Assembly: GCF_036017915.1 (NCBI RefSeq)
Contig: NZ_CP107929.1
Location: 806,001-870,000 of the forward strand
DNA from: Micromonospora sp. NBC_00421
Lineage (GTDB): Bacteria; Actinomycetota; Actinomycetes; Mycobacteriales; Micromonosporaceae
Reading direction: 5' to 3'
DNA: 64,000 nt
The position numbers were made by a program, and so were the translations under genes. Position 1 is the stretch's first letter; each line of letters starts with the position of its first letter. The notes under the pieces were generated by a model. That model searched no databases, was not told the DNA's origin, and saw nothing but the letters and a program-made list of their open reading frames with translations. Shown here piece after piece: positions 7,351 through 15,913 of this stretch.

Positions 7351-8496
7351 TCACCGGCCGGAGCAGGTGATCGTGGGCAGCCCGTTCGTTCCGGTGCTGC
7401 TGGCCGTGAAGCCGAACGTGGTCGTCTTCTCCGGCGCGACGGAGCCGTTGTACGCGGCGTTGGTGACTGTCACCGTCGACCCGCTGGTGCTCAGCGTGCC
7501 GTTCCAGACCTGCGAGATCACCTGGCCGTTGGGCCAGGTCCAGCTCGCCGCCCAGCCACCGTAGGTGCGGGTGCTGTGGTTCATGATGGTGACCTCACCC
7601 TGGAAACCACCGGACCAGGCGCTGACCACCCGGTAGACCGCCATGCAGTCGCTGTTGCCCGGCGGTGCGGTGGTCGGGTTCGGCGGCGTGGTGGTCGGGT
7701 TCGGCGGCGTCGTGGTGGGGTTCGGCGGCGTGGTGGTCGGGTTGGGCGGCGTCGTGGTGGGGTTCGGCGGGGGAGTGGTGGGGTTGTTACCGCTGCCGAC
7801 CCCGGTCACCTGGCCGCTGCCGCCGTCGAAGGTGACGTCCGAGCAGCCGAAGAAGTTCTCCTGGCTGTCCGAGCGGACCCAGCGGGAGTAGATGATGTGC
7901 CGGCCGGACTTGCCCGACGGCAGGTTCCCGCTGAAGTAGTAGTGCCCCTCGTTGGTGCCCGACGCGCCCTGCTGGGGCGGGTTGGTCACCGTGAGGAACG
8001 GCTCCTCCAGGTCGCTCCAGGCCAGCGGCCGGGTCGGGCTCCAGCTGTCCTTCGTCACGTAGAAGTAGAACGTGCCGGGGTGGTGGGCCCAGTTGCTGTA
8101 CTTGAAGTCCAGCCGCGCGCCGGACGTCAGGTGGGTCAGCGGCCAGTCGGTGCGGGCCAGGTCGTACCCGGCGAAACCGGTGTTGCCACCGCTGCACAGC
8201 TTGCCGTCGGGAATGAAGCCGACGGTGCGTCCGCCGGCGTCCGAGCGGAGCACGCTGAACCAGTTGTAGAGGGAGTTGGTGCCGCTCTGGGCGACGGCGG
8301 CGGAGCAGGCCGGGTTGTTCGGCCTGATCTCGCCGGTGGGGGAGAGGCCGTCCTGCCAGCACAGGTAGGTCCGGCTGCCCGGAACGATCGGCGTGCCGTG
8401 CGCGGCGGCCGGTTCCGGTTGCACCGTCAGGGCGACGGCCCCGAAGGCGAGGGTGGCGGCCGCGGTGAACAACGCGGCCGTACGGGAACGGAGCAC
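7351..8496 (-). CDS. AA10 lytic polysaccharide monooxygenase with CBM2
   Basis: A secreted 381-residue copper enzyme that oxidatively cleaves crystalline cellulose or chitin. GTG at 8496 has GGAGAA upstream. The signal peptide ends in PAAA, so mature His33 (HGTPIVPGSRTYLCW) is the first histidine brace ligand. The second is in YSNWAHHPGTFYFY, and the axial region is FFGCSDVTFDGG. The AA10 domain spans about 33-215. A linker of five PNPTTTP-type heptads (about 225-275, encoded by 21-bp DNA repeats near 7677-7775) leads to a CBM2 (about 280-381; WSGGFQGEVTIMNHSTRTYG, AAYNGSVAPEKTTTFGF). The CBM2 and overall sequence resemble cellulose-active streptomycete LPMOs more than the small chitin-only type, but substrate needs assay. 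Monocistronic. Confidence 0.93.
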   Translation of the reverse strand: MLRSRTAALFTAAATLAFGAVALTVQPEPAAAHGTPIVPGSRTYLCWQDGLSPTGEIRPNNPACSAAVAQSGTNSLYNWFSVLRSDAGGRTVGFIPDGKLCSGGNTGFAGYDLARTDWPLTHLTSGARLDFKYSNWAHHPGTFYFYVTKDSWSPTRPLAWSDLEEPFLTVTNPPQQGASGTNEGHYYFSGNLPSGKSGRHIIYSRWVRSDSQENFFGCSDVTFDGGSGQVTGVGSGNNPTTPPPNPTTTPPNPTTTPPNPTTTPPNPTTTPPNPTTAPPGNSDCMAVYRVVSAWSGGFQGEVTIMNHSTRTYGGWAASWTWPNGQVISQVWNGTLSTSGSTVTVTNAAYNGSVAPEKTTTFGFTASSTGTNGLPTITCSGR

Positions 8497-8836
8497 GAGC
8501 TTCTCCTGATCCGCGGGGGTGGCGTGAGCGCCTGCCCCGCACAAGGTGAGGGATGCGTCGGTCGCGGCTCTGGCCGGCGGCCCGACAGGGGCCGGCGGGC
8601 GAGTGCCGTCGGCGGTCCGTGCCCACGGACCGGTGCCTCTCGCGTCTGACCCCAGCTGATCGCCGAGCGGGTGCGGCAGCCCTCCGCGCCGGCCCGGCAC
8701 AGTAATACCATCACGTCCGGACGAACCGCGCAATAGTCGTTGCTCGATGGGTAGGGTCCGGTTGCCCGGCCGGCCCCGATCGGCGTGGGCCGTTGTGCCA
8801 GCCTGGTAGCCGGACGACGAGGCGCTGGGAGGCGAC
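8497..8836. other. divergent intergenic region of the LPMO and PfkB genes
   Basis: No gene is visible. It holds an 18-bp palindrome, GGTCCGTG CC CACGGACC (8614-8631), about 120 nt upstream of the LPMO start, which could be an operator. A minus-strand GGTATTACT (near 8704-8712) might be part of an LPMO promoter. GGGAGG just before 8837 is the ribosome site of the PfkB gene. Confidence 0.4.
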
Positions 8837-9769
8837 GTGGGATACGCGGTGGTGCTCGGTGAGGCGCTGATCGACCTGCTGGACGCCGAGTGCGAGGGTC
8901 GGCCGGTGTTCCGCCAGGCGATCGGCGGCGGCCCGCTCAACGTCGCCGTCGGGGTGGCCCGGCTCGGCGGCACGGCCCAGTTCGTCGGCTCCCTCGGCGA
9001 CGACGTGCTCGCCGGCCGGATCCGCGACTTCCTGGCCACCGCCGGGGTCGGGCTGACCGGGGCGGTCACCGTCGCGGCACCCACCACGCTGGCGGTGACC
9101 ACGCACACCGGGGCCGAGCCGGACTTCCGGTTCTACGGCGACCCGCCGTCGTACGGCCTGCTCGCCGCCGCCGACCTGGACGTGGCGCTGGTCGAGGGCG
9201 CGGACGTGCTCTACTGCGGCTCGATCGTGCTGTTGAGCCCGCCCACGCTCGCCGCCGCACGCCGGGCCTGGTCGCTCGCGCCCGGCCTGCGGGTCTTCGA
9301 CCCCAACGTCCGCCCCCGGCTGCTGGCCGGTCCGGCGGAGCTGGCCGGTCTGCGGGAGGTGGTGGTGGAGTTCGCCGCCGGGGCGCACCTGGTGAAGCTC
9401 AGCAGCGCCGACGCCGCCCTGCTCTGGCCCGACGAGCCGGTCGAGGGGGTCGCGGCGTACCTGCGGGAGTTGGGTGCGGGCACGGTGGTGGTGACCCTCG
9501 GCGCGGACGGTGCCCTGGTCGCCGCCGGCCCCGACCCGGTCCGGGTGCCCGCCCCGAAGGTGCGGGCGGTGGACGCCACCGGCGCGGGTGACTCGGTGAT
9601 GGCCGCGCTCGTGGCCGAGCTGCTCGTCGACGGCGAACCGACCGCGCCGGCCGACTGGCACCGGCGGGTGGCGTTCGCGCTGCGGGTCGCCGGCCTGGTC
9701 TGCGAGTCGCCCGGCGGCGCGGTCGCCATGCCCACCCGGGACGAGGTGCGCCGCCGCTTCGCCGCCTGA
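8837..9769 (+). CDS. PfkB/ribokinase-family carbohydrate kinase, fructokinase-like
   Basis: This 310-residue kinase phosphorylates a sugar with ATP. Both PfkB signatures are present: the N-terminal GGGPLNVAVGVARLGG (about 35-50) and the C-terminal DATGAGDSVMAAL (about 246-258), where the second Asp is the catalytic base. The start VVLGEALIDL and the length fit fructokinase-like members. The exact sugar cannot be read from sequence. GTG at 8837 is preceded by GGGAGG. It stands alone and converges on the MBL/thioesterase pair across a short hairpin gap. Confidence 0.88.
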   Translation: MGYAVVLGEALIDLLDAECEGRPVFRQAIGGGPLNVAVGVARLGGTAQFVGSLGDDVLAGRIRDFLATAGVGLTGAVTVAAPTTLAVTTHTGAEPDFRFYGDPPSYGLLAAADLDVALVEGADVLYCGSIVLLSPPTLAAARRAWSLAPGLRVFDPNVRPRLLAGPAELAGLREVVVEFAAGAHLVKLSSADAALLWPDEPVEGVAAYLRELGAGTVVVTLGADGALVAAGPDPVRVPAPKVRAVDATGAGDSVMAALVAELLVDGEPTAPADWHRRVAFALRVAGLVCESPGGAVAMPTRDEVRRRFAA

Positions 9770-9797
9770 CCGCCGCAGCCCCTCGCGGTCGCCGGAC

Positions 9798-9819
9798 CGC
9801 CCGATCGCCCGGTCGGGCG
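9798..9819. terminator. hairpin between convergent PfkB and MBL genes
   Basis: CGCCCGA (9798-9804) pairs with TCGGGCG (9813-9819) over an 8-nt loop, 30 nt after the kinase stop. It is short and GC-rich; a terminator role is inferred from its convergent position. Confidence 0.4.
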
Positions 9820-9879
9820 ACGGCGGGCGGCCGGCGGGTGGGCGGTCAGCGCCGACGCCGGGCGGTCAGCCGGCGGCCG

Positions 9880-10710
9880 TCAGGGGGCGCCGTCGAGTTC
9901 GAGGTAGCCCCGGCGGGCGGCGACCAGGCCGGGGCGGGCACCGAACGGGGAGTCGGCGGCCACCCGCTCCGGCGGTGCGCCGGCCGTGTGGGCGGCCCGG
10001 ATCAGCCAGGCCAGCTCGACCAGCCGGGCGTGCTGGGCCCGGACGAACTCCGCGTCCACCGGTTCCCCGTGGCCGGGCACCACCACCGTCGCCGACGTGG
10101 TCATCCGCAGCAGCTCGGCGACCGCGTCCGGCCACTGCAACGGGTACGACTCCTCGAACGCCGGTGGCCCGGACTGCTCCACCAGGTCCCCGGCGACCAG
10201 CACGTCGGCGTCCGGCACGTGCACCACCAGATCCGCGTCGGTGTGCCCGTGACCCGGGTGCCGCAGCACCACCCGCCGGCCGCCGACGTCCAGCACCGTC
10301 TCGGTGTGCACGGTGTGCGTCGGGGCCAGCAGGGTCGTCCCGGCCAGCTCGGCGGCGAGCCCGGGATGCTCCGCCCGCATCTCTTCCCAGGCCGCCCGGC
10401 GCAGCCGGTCCGGCCGGTCGCGGAGCGCGGCGGCGGCCACCTCGTGCGCGTACACCGGGCGGGGTGGGTCGGTGGCGAGCGTCGCGTTGCCGAAGCAGTG
10501 GTCGAAATGGTGGTGGGTGTTGACGAGCGTCCACGGGTGTGGGGTGACCGCCCGCGCCGCGGTGGCCAGCGCGGCGGCCTGCCCGGCGGTGGACAGGGTG
10601 TCCACCAGGAGCGCGGCGTCGTCGCCCACCACCAGCGTGACGTTGACGTCGAGCAGCGGCTCGCGCAGCACGTGGACCCGGTCGGCGATCTCGGTGAACC
10701 GGAACGTCAT
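9880..10710 (-). CDS. metallo-beta-lactamase-fold hydrolase
   Basis: The 276-residue protein has the MBL zinc motifs: NTHHHFDH (HxHxDH, about residues 64-71), HPGHGHTDADLVVH with the later His, and VVPGHGEPV. It lacks a signal peptide and is probably cytoplasmic, a glyoxalase-II-like or quinoprotein-relay-type hydrolase. The true substrate is unknown. Its ATG overlaps the stop of the upstream thioesterase gene (ATGA at 10707-10710), so the two are co-translated. Coupling to a hotdog thioesterase suggests acyl-CoA or thioester chemistry, which is inference. Confidence 0.85.
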   Translation of the reverse strand: MTFRFTEIADRVHVLREPLLDVNVTLVVGDDAALLVDTLSTAGQAAALATAARAVTPHPWTLVNTHHHFDHCFGNATLATDPPRPVYAHEVAAAALRDRPDRLRRAAWEEMRAEHPGLAAELAGTTLLAPTHTVHTETVLDVGGRRVVLRHPGHGHTDADLVVHVPDADVLVAGDLVEQSGPPAFEESYPLQWPDAVAELLRMTTSATVVVPGHGEPVDAEFVRAQHARLVELAWLIRAAHTAGAPPERVAADSPFGARPGLVAARRGYLELDGAP

Positions 10711-11111
10711 GACAGCCGTGCCGCCCGCGCGACGAAGCGCTGCCGGTCGACGAGCGCCCGTTCCACCCGGCCCGACGCCACCGTCGCGTCGCCGTCGGTC
10801 ACCGCCACCTCGAACAGCAGCCGTCGGCCGTCGGCCTCGACCAGCCGGGCCTGGGCCACCACGGTCCGCCCGACCGGGGTGGCGGCCAGGTGGGCCAGCT
10901 CGACCCGGACCCCGACCGTGGTCCGGCCGGCGGGCATCCCGGCTGCCGTCGCGGCCACCGTGGCGGCCTCGGCGAGGGCGAGCACCCGGGGGGTGGCCAG
11001 CACCGGCACGTCACCGGAGCCGACGGCCTGCGCCGTGTCGGCCTCGGTGACGGTCAGCTCGACCTGGCCGGTCAGCCCCGGCGGGAAGGGTTCGTCCGGC
11101 TGCTCCTGCAT
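10707..11111 (-). CDS. hotdog-fold thioesterase, FlK-like
   Basis: A 134-residue hotdog protein related to the FlK/thioesterase-superfamily group that hydrolyses acyl-CoA thioesters. The pattern VLALAEAATVAATAAGMPAG, then GVRVELAHLAATPVGRTVVA, then GRRLLFEVAVTDGDATVASG, is typical of this family. The FlK-type acidic or threonine catalytic residue is plausible in the TVGVRVELAHLA strand. ATG at 11111 is the most conservative start; the ribosome site is weak. The gene ends by overlapping the MBL gene ATG and diverges from the PAP2 gene. Confidence 0.78.
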   Translation of the reverse strand: MQEQPDEPFPPGLTGQVELTVTEADTAQAVGSGDVPVLATPRVLALAEAATVAATAAGMPAGRTTVGVRVELAHLAATPVGRTVVAQARLVEADGRRLLFEVAVTDGDATVASGRVERALVDRQRFVARAARLS

Positions 11112-11258
11112 GGGGATCAGCCTAGTGGGCGGGGCACCGGCGTCGGCCGGGAGACCGGCGGCCGGTCGACCCCGACGTCGGGCGGTCCCGCGTGCGGCGG
11201 CCACCCGACAGGTGGTCGGCGGTGGTCGATACGTTGCCCACCGTTAACCTTGACCGCG

Positions 11259-12299
11259 ATGGCCGTTGTGACTGAGCCCCCGCCCCCCGTCCCGTCCGAG
11301 TCCGTCGGCGCGCCCGCCGGTGGACGTCGCCGCGTGATCGCGATGTCCGTCTGGGGCGTCGCCTTCGTGGTGACCTGGCTGGTCATCGGCCTGCCGACAG
11401 ACCCGGCGTACGCCTTCTGCTGGATCTGGGCCGGCACCGTCGCCTGGAACTGGGGTCGGCCGTGGCGCAGCCACCTGGCCTTCGCCCGGGACTGGATCCC
11501 GGTGGTGCTGCTGCTCGCCTTCTACAACCTCTCCCGGGGCTTCGCCGACAACGGCCGTACCCCGCACGCGTACGAGTTGATCGTCGCCGACCGGGTCATG
11601 TTCGGCTGGGCCACCGGGGGCGAGGTGCCGACGATCTGGCTCCAGCAGCACCTCTACCGCCCCGAGGTGCACTGGTGGGACGTGCTGGCCAGCTGGGTCT
11701 ACTTCTCCCATTTCGTGGTGACGCTGGCCGCCGCCGCCGTGCTCTGGCTGCGCAGCCGGGAGCGCTGGGGTGCGTACATGCGGCGGTGGGGGTTCCTCTG
11801 CGCCGCCGGCCTGGTCACCTACTTCGTCTACCCGGCCGCGCCGCCGTGGTGGGCGGCGCAGAACGGCCTGCTCACCGAGGTCGCCCGGATCTCCACCCGG
11901 GGTTGGAAGGAGTTCGGCATGCACGGCGCGGGCAACCTGCTCAACGCCGGGCAGATCGCCTCCAACCCGGTCGCCGCGATGCCGTCGCTGCACACCGCCT
12001 GGGCGCTGTTCGTGGTGCTGTTCTTCCTGCGGTCGACCCGCCGACGGTGGTGGCCGCTGTTGCTGGCGTACCCGCTGGCGATGACCTTCACCCTGGTCTA
12101 CAGCGGTGAGCACTACGTGATCGACGTACTTGTCGGCTGGGCGTACGTGGGGATGACGTTCCTGGTCGTCGGCCTGGCCGAGCGGGCCTGGCGGGCCCGC
12201 CGCGCCCGGCGGGCCGGCAGCGACGACGACCGGGCCGGTGCCGCCGAGGCCGCGCCGGTCACGCCCGCCGTCGTCGGGTCGGAGGCAGCCGGTCGCTGA
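11259..12299 (+). CDS. PAP2-superfamily membrane phosphatase/phosphotransferase
   Basis: A 346-residue polytopic membrane protein with about six helices (first near VIAMSVWGVAFVVTWLVIGL). The PAP2 catalytic motifs are SNPVAAMPSLHTAW (phosphatase motif 2, SxxxH type) and SGEHYVIDVLVGW (motif 3, HxxxD). The family acts on lipid phosphates. The spacing and the AMPSLHTAW motif resemble actinobacterial inositol-phosphotransferase/Aur1-like members, so either undecaprenyl- or phosphatidyl-phosphate chemistry is possible. ATG at 11259 sits about 150 nt from the divergent thioesterase start. Monocistronic. Confidence 0.85.
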   Translation: MAVVTEPPPPVPSESVGAPAGGRRRVIAMSVWGVAFVVTWLVIGLPTDPAYAFCWIWAGTVAWNWGRPWRSHLAFARDWIPVVLLLAFYNLSRGFADNGRTPHAYELIVADRVMFGWATGGEVPTIWLQQHLYRPEVHWWDVLASWVYFSHFVVTLAAAAVLWLRSRERWGAYMRRWGFLCAAGLVTYFVYPAAPPWWAAQNGLLTEVARISTRGWKEFGMHGAGNLLNAGQIASNPVAAMPSLHTAWALFVVLFFLRSTRRRWWPLLLAYPLAMTFTLVYSGEHYVIDVLVGWAYVGMTFLVVGLAERAWRARRARRAGSDDDRAGAAEAAPVTPAVVGSEAAGR

Positions 12300-12392
12300 C
12301 CTGCCCAGCCCTGCGTGCCACGCCGGGTCGGCCGCCGCCCGTCGCGGCCGAGCCCGGAGGGTCGGGGTCGGGCGAGCAGGTCGCGGGCGCGG

Positions 12393-13820
12393 TCAGCGGG
12401 CGCGGCGGGCGGCGTGGGACCGCGCGGTCAGTTCGGCGGCGAGCGCCCAGGCCTGGGCCAGGTCACGGTCGTGCGCGGCGGCACCCGACCCGCCGGCGGT
12501 GTCGACGTGCACCGTGGCCAGCCGCAGCCGCCGCTGCGCCGGCCCCTGCACCACCCGCACGCTCTGGATCCGGGCGTACGGCACCAGCGCCACCTGCCGG
12601 GTGAGCAGGCCGGACCGGACGGCGAAGACCCGCTCGTGCAGCCCGGCGCCGAGCACCCGGGCGCTGAGCGGGCGCAGCCAGCGGGCCCGGGTCGGCGGCG
12701 GCGTCAGCGGCAGCGCGGTCAGCCGCACCCCGGGCAGCACCTCGTCGACGATGGCCGCGCCGACGGTCAGGTCACCGACGGGCAGCAGCCGGTCGGGTCG
12801 GTTGCGGTCGTCGGCCTCGCCGCCGGAGTAGCCGGCGACCTCCAGCCGCAGCCGCAGCCAGCCCTTCATCCGCCAGAGCAGCGGCCAGGTCACCCCGACG
12901 GTCTGCACCCGTTCCAGCGGCACGGTCTGCATCCGGGTCTCCAGCAGGCCGTTGTGGATGCGTAGCCGGTCGGACTCGCGGGCCAGTCGGAAGTTCCAGT
13001 CGTCGAGGACCCGGCGGACCGGTTGCAGCAGCACGCCGGCCATCGCGGTGAGGGTGCTGGCCACCGCGATGAACGACCAGGATCCCTCGGAGAGGAACTG
13101 CGCCACCACGAAGGCGACGCCGAACGGGAGCAGGAAGGCCTGCGGGGTGAGTAACTGGCTGACCAGCAGGTCGGTGTTCGTCACCGCGTGCAGCGGCCGA
13201 CCCGCCGGCTCCCGGTCGGTCGGTGCCGGCACCGGCGCGGCGTCCGCCTCCGCACCCCCTGTCGACGGTGCCGCGTCGGCGGTCGTCCGGTCGGGGGTGC
13301 CGGCGGCCACGGCGAGCAGCCGCTGCCTCAGCCGGTCCGCGTCGACGACCGAGAGGTACGCCAGCGGCGCCTCGGTCTTGCCGCCGCCGACCACCTCCAG
13401 GCGCAGCTCGGCCAGCCCGGTGAGCTGCGCCAACAGCGGGCGGACCACCTCCACGGCCTGCAACCGCTCCAGCGGGATCGCCCGGGTACGCCGCCACAGC
13501 AGACCCTCGTGCACCCGCAGCTCCCGCCCGACGACGTGGTAGCCGGTGTTGTACCAGCTGACCACCGCCAGCACCGTCGCACCCAGGGCGAGGGCCGCCA
13601 CCAGCACCGCGAACCACCCGAAGCCCACCCGGGACAGCGTCGACCAGGAGAGGCCGGCGATCACCACCGCCAGGGACTTCGCCCCCTGTAGAACGGGGCT
13701 CAATGGGTGCAGCCGCTGCCGCGGCTCGGCACCGCCCGCCCCCGCAGGGGAGCCCGGGGCGCTCGGGAACCCCGGGACCGCCGGGTGGGCCGCGCCGGGG
13801 CCGGGACGACCGTCGGTCAC
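12393..13820 (-). CDS. bacterial PH-domain (YdbT-like) membrane protein
   Basis: A 475-residue membrane protein with three bPH2 (DUF304) repeats. They are GYHVVGRELRVHEGLLWRRT... LERLQAVEVV, then RLRIHNGLLETRMQTVPLER, then RVFAVRSGLLTRQVALVPYA. Hydrophobic helices near residues 48-90 and 225-270 precede the first two repeats. YdbS/YdbT proteins of this type are envelope proteins of unclear role, linked in Bacillus to resistance to certain bacteriocins. The start overlaps the stop of the paired YdbS-like gene by 4 nt, so they are coupled. The N-terminal 35 residues are Pro/Gly/Ala-rich. Confidence 0.85.
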   Translation of the reverse strand: MTDGRPGPGAAHPAVPGFPSAPGSPAGAGGAEPRQRLHPLSPVLQGAKSLAVVIAGLSWSTLSRVGFGWFAVLVAALALGATVLAVVSWYNTGYHVVGRELRVHEGLLWRRTRAIPLERLQAVEVVRPLLAQLTGLAELRLEVVGGGKTEAPLAYLSVVDADRLRQRLLAVAAGTPDRTTADAAPSTGGAEADAAPVPAPTDREPAGRPLHAVTNTDLLVSQLLTPQAFLLPFGVAFVVAQFLSEGSWSFIAVASTLTAMAGVLLQPVRRVLDDWNFRLARESDRLRIHNGLLETRMQTVPLERVQTVGVTWPLLWRMKGWLRLRLEVAGYSGGEADDRNRPDRLLPVGDLTVGAAIVDEVLPGVRLTALPLTPPPTRARWLRPLSARVLGAGLHERVFAVRSGLLTRQVALVPYARIQSVRVVQGPAQRRLRLATVHVDTAGGSGAAAHDRDLAQAWALAAELTARSHAARRAR

Positions 13821-14335
13821 AGCCCCTCCGCCCGGTCCTCACCGAGGGCGGTGAGCCGGTCACGCAGTCGGGACGCCTCGGCCGGCCGTAGGCCGGGGAC
13901 CCGGGCGTCGGTGGCCGCCGCAGCGGTGTGCAGCTGCACGGTGGCCAGGTCGAAGGCGCGTTCCAGCGGGCCGGCGCTGACGTCGACGAACTGCATCCGC
14001 GAGTACGGCACGATGGACAACCGGCGGACCAGCAGCCCATGCCGGACCAGCAGGTCGTCGGCGCGCTCGGCGTACCCCCAGGCGTGGACGGCCCGGACGA
14101 TCGTCACCGCCCGCCAGCCGCCGCCGAGCAGCACCACGGCGCAGCCCGCACCGAACAGCCAGTGCCCCTGCAACGCCCAGCCCAGCGCCAACCCGACCAG
14201 CAGCACCGCCAGGCCCAGCGCCAGGCGGAGCAGCTCCACCCAGATCAGGTCGGTCGAGATGGGCTGCCAGCGGACGGTGTCCGGCCAGGGTTCGAGGGCG
14301 CTCACCGGGGACTGGGGTGGCTCGGCAGCGTTCAC
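13817..14335 (-). CDS. bacterial PH-domain (YdbS-like) membrane protein
   Basis: This 172-residue partner of the larger PH protein has two membrane helices (about residues 31-70; LLRLALGLAVLLVGLALGWA) followed by one bPH2 domain (DDLLVRHGLLVRRLSIVPYS, RMQFVDVSAGPLERAFDLAT). The small-plus-large arrangement with a 4-nt overlap (13817-13820) matches the ydbS-ydbT pairs of Firmicutes and actinobacteria. The proteins likely form a membrane complex. Its own start overlaps the stop of a small upstream gene, making a three-gene operon. Confidence 0.85.
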   Translation of the reverse strand: MNAAEPPQSPVSALEPWPDTVRWQPISTDLIWVELLRLALGLAVLLVGLALGWALQGHWLFGAGCAVVLLGGGWRAVTIVRAVHAWGYAERADDLLVRHGLLVRRLSIVPYSRMQFVDVSAGPLERAFDLATVQLHTAAAATDARVPGLRPAEASRLRDRLTALGEDRAEGL

Positions 14336-14562
14336 GCTTCGAGGGTATGCGATCCGGGGAGCGCGGCGACCTCACGGAGGAACCCGCGAGCGTCGAGAAA
14401 GTCGCCGAGGCTGCCCCGGTGGGCCGGGCAGGCGAGCCAGGTCTTGCGTCGGTCGGGGACGTGCAGTCGGGGATTGTTCCAGCGCAGGGCCCAGACGGCG
14501 GGCGCGCGACACCCCCGGGACGAACACACGGGAGCCTCGTCGGCGGGGGTGGGATCGGTCAC
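14332..14562 (-). CDS. small conserved actinobacterial Cys/His protein
   Basis: A 76-residue protein with VCSSRGCRAPAVWALRWNN (CxxxxC, about 12-30) and RKTWLACPAHRGSLGDFLDA (CxxH, about 39-58), a zinc-ribbon-like arrangement. Homologues of this type occur widely in actinobacteria; I recall some carrying the unsupported name acetone carboxylase. The function is unknown. It leads the operon with the two PH-domain genes, overlapping ydbS by 4 nt, so it may be a soluble zinc partner of that membrane pair. Confidence 0.75.
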   Translation of the reverse strand: MTDPTPADEAPVCSSRGCRAPAVWALRWNNPRLHVPDRRKTWLACPAHRGSLGDFLDARGFLREVAALPGSHTLEA

Positions 14563-14803
14563 CAGGGGAGTGTAGGCACGCCCGGGACCGGAAGTTTGAG
14601 CGCCGGGCGGCCACGGGGGGAGCCGCCCGGCGACGGGGTGAATCGTACACGCGGCAGACCCCTTCGTGTCCAGCCTCGTTCAGTGATTCGGTGATCCGGA
14701 CGGCGTGCCCGAAATCGGGTTCTCCCCACCTCGGCTCTCAGCCGGGCATGCGAGTCTTGTTACCGCACCACGCCACGACGACCGATCATGCTGTGGAGGA
14801 CCG

Positions 14804-15913
14804 GTGGCCCAGCCGACCACGCCCGACGCCCCGACCCCGAACGGGACGGCCCCCGAGACATCTGCGACGGTGACCACCCCCGCCCAGGACGCCACTCTGC
14901 TGGAGCGCGCGCTGTTCGAGATCAAGCGGGTGATCGTGGGGCAGGACCGGATGGTGGAGCGGATGTTCGTGGCGCTCCTGGCCCGGGGGCACTGCCTGCT
15001 GGAGGGGGTGCCGGGGGTGGCCAAGACCCTGGCGGTGGAGACCCTGGCCCGGGTGGTGGGTGGCGAGTTCGCCCGGGTGCAGTTCACCCCGGACCTGGTG
15101 CCGGCCGACATCATGGGCACCCGGATCTACCGGCAGTCGACCGAGAAGTTCGACGTCGAGCTGGGCCCGGTCTTCGTCAACTTCCTGCTCGCCGACGAGA
15201 TCAACCGGGCCCCGGCCAAGGTGCAGTCGGCGCTGCTGGAGGTGATGAGCGAGCGGCAGGTCTCCATCGGCGGCCAGACCCACCGGGTGCCCGATCCGTT
15301 CCTGGTGATGGCCACCCAGAACCCGATCGAGCAGGAGGGCGTCTACCCGTTGCCGGAGGCGCAGCGGGACCGCTTCCTGATGAAGATCGTCGTCGGGTAC
15401 CCCACCGACGCCGAGGAGCGGGAGATCGTCTACCGGATGGGGGTCGCCGCCCCCGTGCCGGCGCAGGTGTTCACCGCCGACGACCTGCTCGCCCTGCAAC
15501 GCAAGGCCGACCAGGTCTTCGTGCACAACGCGCTGGTCGACTACGCCGTCCGGCTGGTGCTGGCCACCCGCAGCCCCGCCGAGCACGGCATGCCCGACGT
15601 GGCCCGGCTGATCCAGTACGGGGCCAGCCCGCGCGCCTCGCTCGGCCTGATCCGGGCCACCCGGGCACTGGCGCTGCTGCGCGGCCGGGACTACGCGTTG
15701 CCGCAGGACGTCCAGGACATCGCGCCGGACATCCTGCGCCACCGGCTGGTGCTCAGCTATGACGCGCTCGCCGACGACGTGCCCGCCGACCACGTGGTGC
15801 ACCGGGTGATGTCGACCATCCCGCTGCCCTCGGTGGCGCCCCGGCAGCAGGCGTCCGCGCCGCCGCCGGTCAGCGGCCCGCCGGCCGCCGGTTGGCCCGG
15901 GCAGCGGCCGTGA
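14804..15913 (+). CDS. MoxR-family AAA+ ATPase
   Basis: A 369-residue AAA+ chaperone-like ATPase. The Walker A is LLEGVPGVAKT (about residues 66-76), the Walker B is LLADEINRAPAKVQSALLEV, and the sensor region is VMATQNPIEQEGVYPLPEAQ with arginine finger EAQRDRF. The first 40 residues are a Pro/Thr-rich tail. GTG at 14804 has GGAGGA only 3 nt away, so a nearby alternative start is possible. MoxR proteins act with DUF58 and VWA partners to mature or insert metal into enzymes or act on the envelope. It heads the moxR-DUF58-VWA operon; the downstream gene overlaps by 4 nt. Confidence 0.9.
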   Translation: MAQPTTPDAPTPNGTAPETSATVTTPAQDATLLERALFEIKRVIVGQDRMVERMFVALLARGHCLLEGVPGVAKTLAVETLARVVGGEFARVQFTPDLVPADIMGTRIYRQSTEKFDVELGPVFVNFLLADEINRAPAKVQSALLEVMSERQVSIGGQTHRVPDPFLVMATQNPIEQEGVYPLPEAQRDRFLMKIVVGYPTDAEEREIVYRMGVAAPVPAQVFTADDLLALQRKADQVFVHNALVDYAVRLVLATRSPAEHGMPDVARLIQYGASPRASLGLIRATRALALLRGRDYALPQDVQDIAPDILRHRLVLSYDALADDVPADHVVHRVMSTIPLPSVAPRQQASAPPPVSGPPAAGWPGQRP

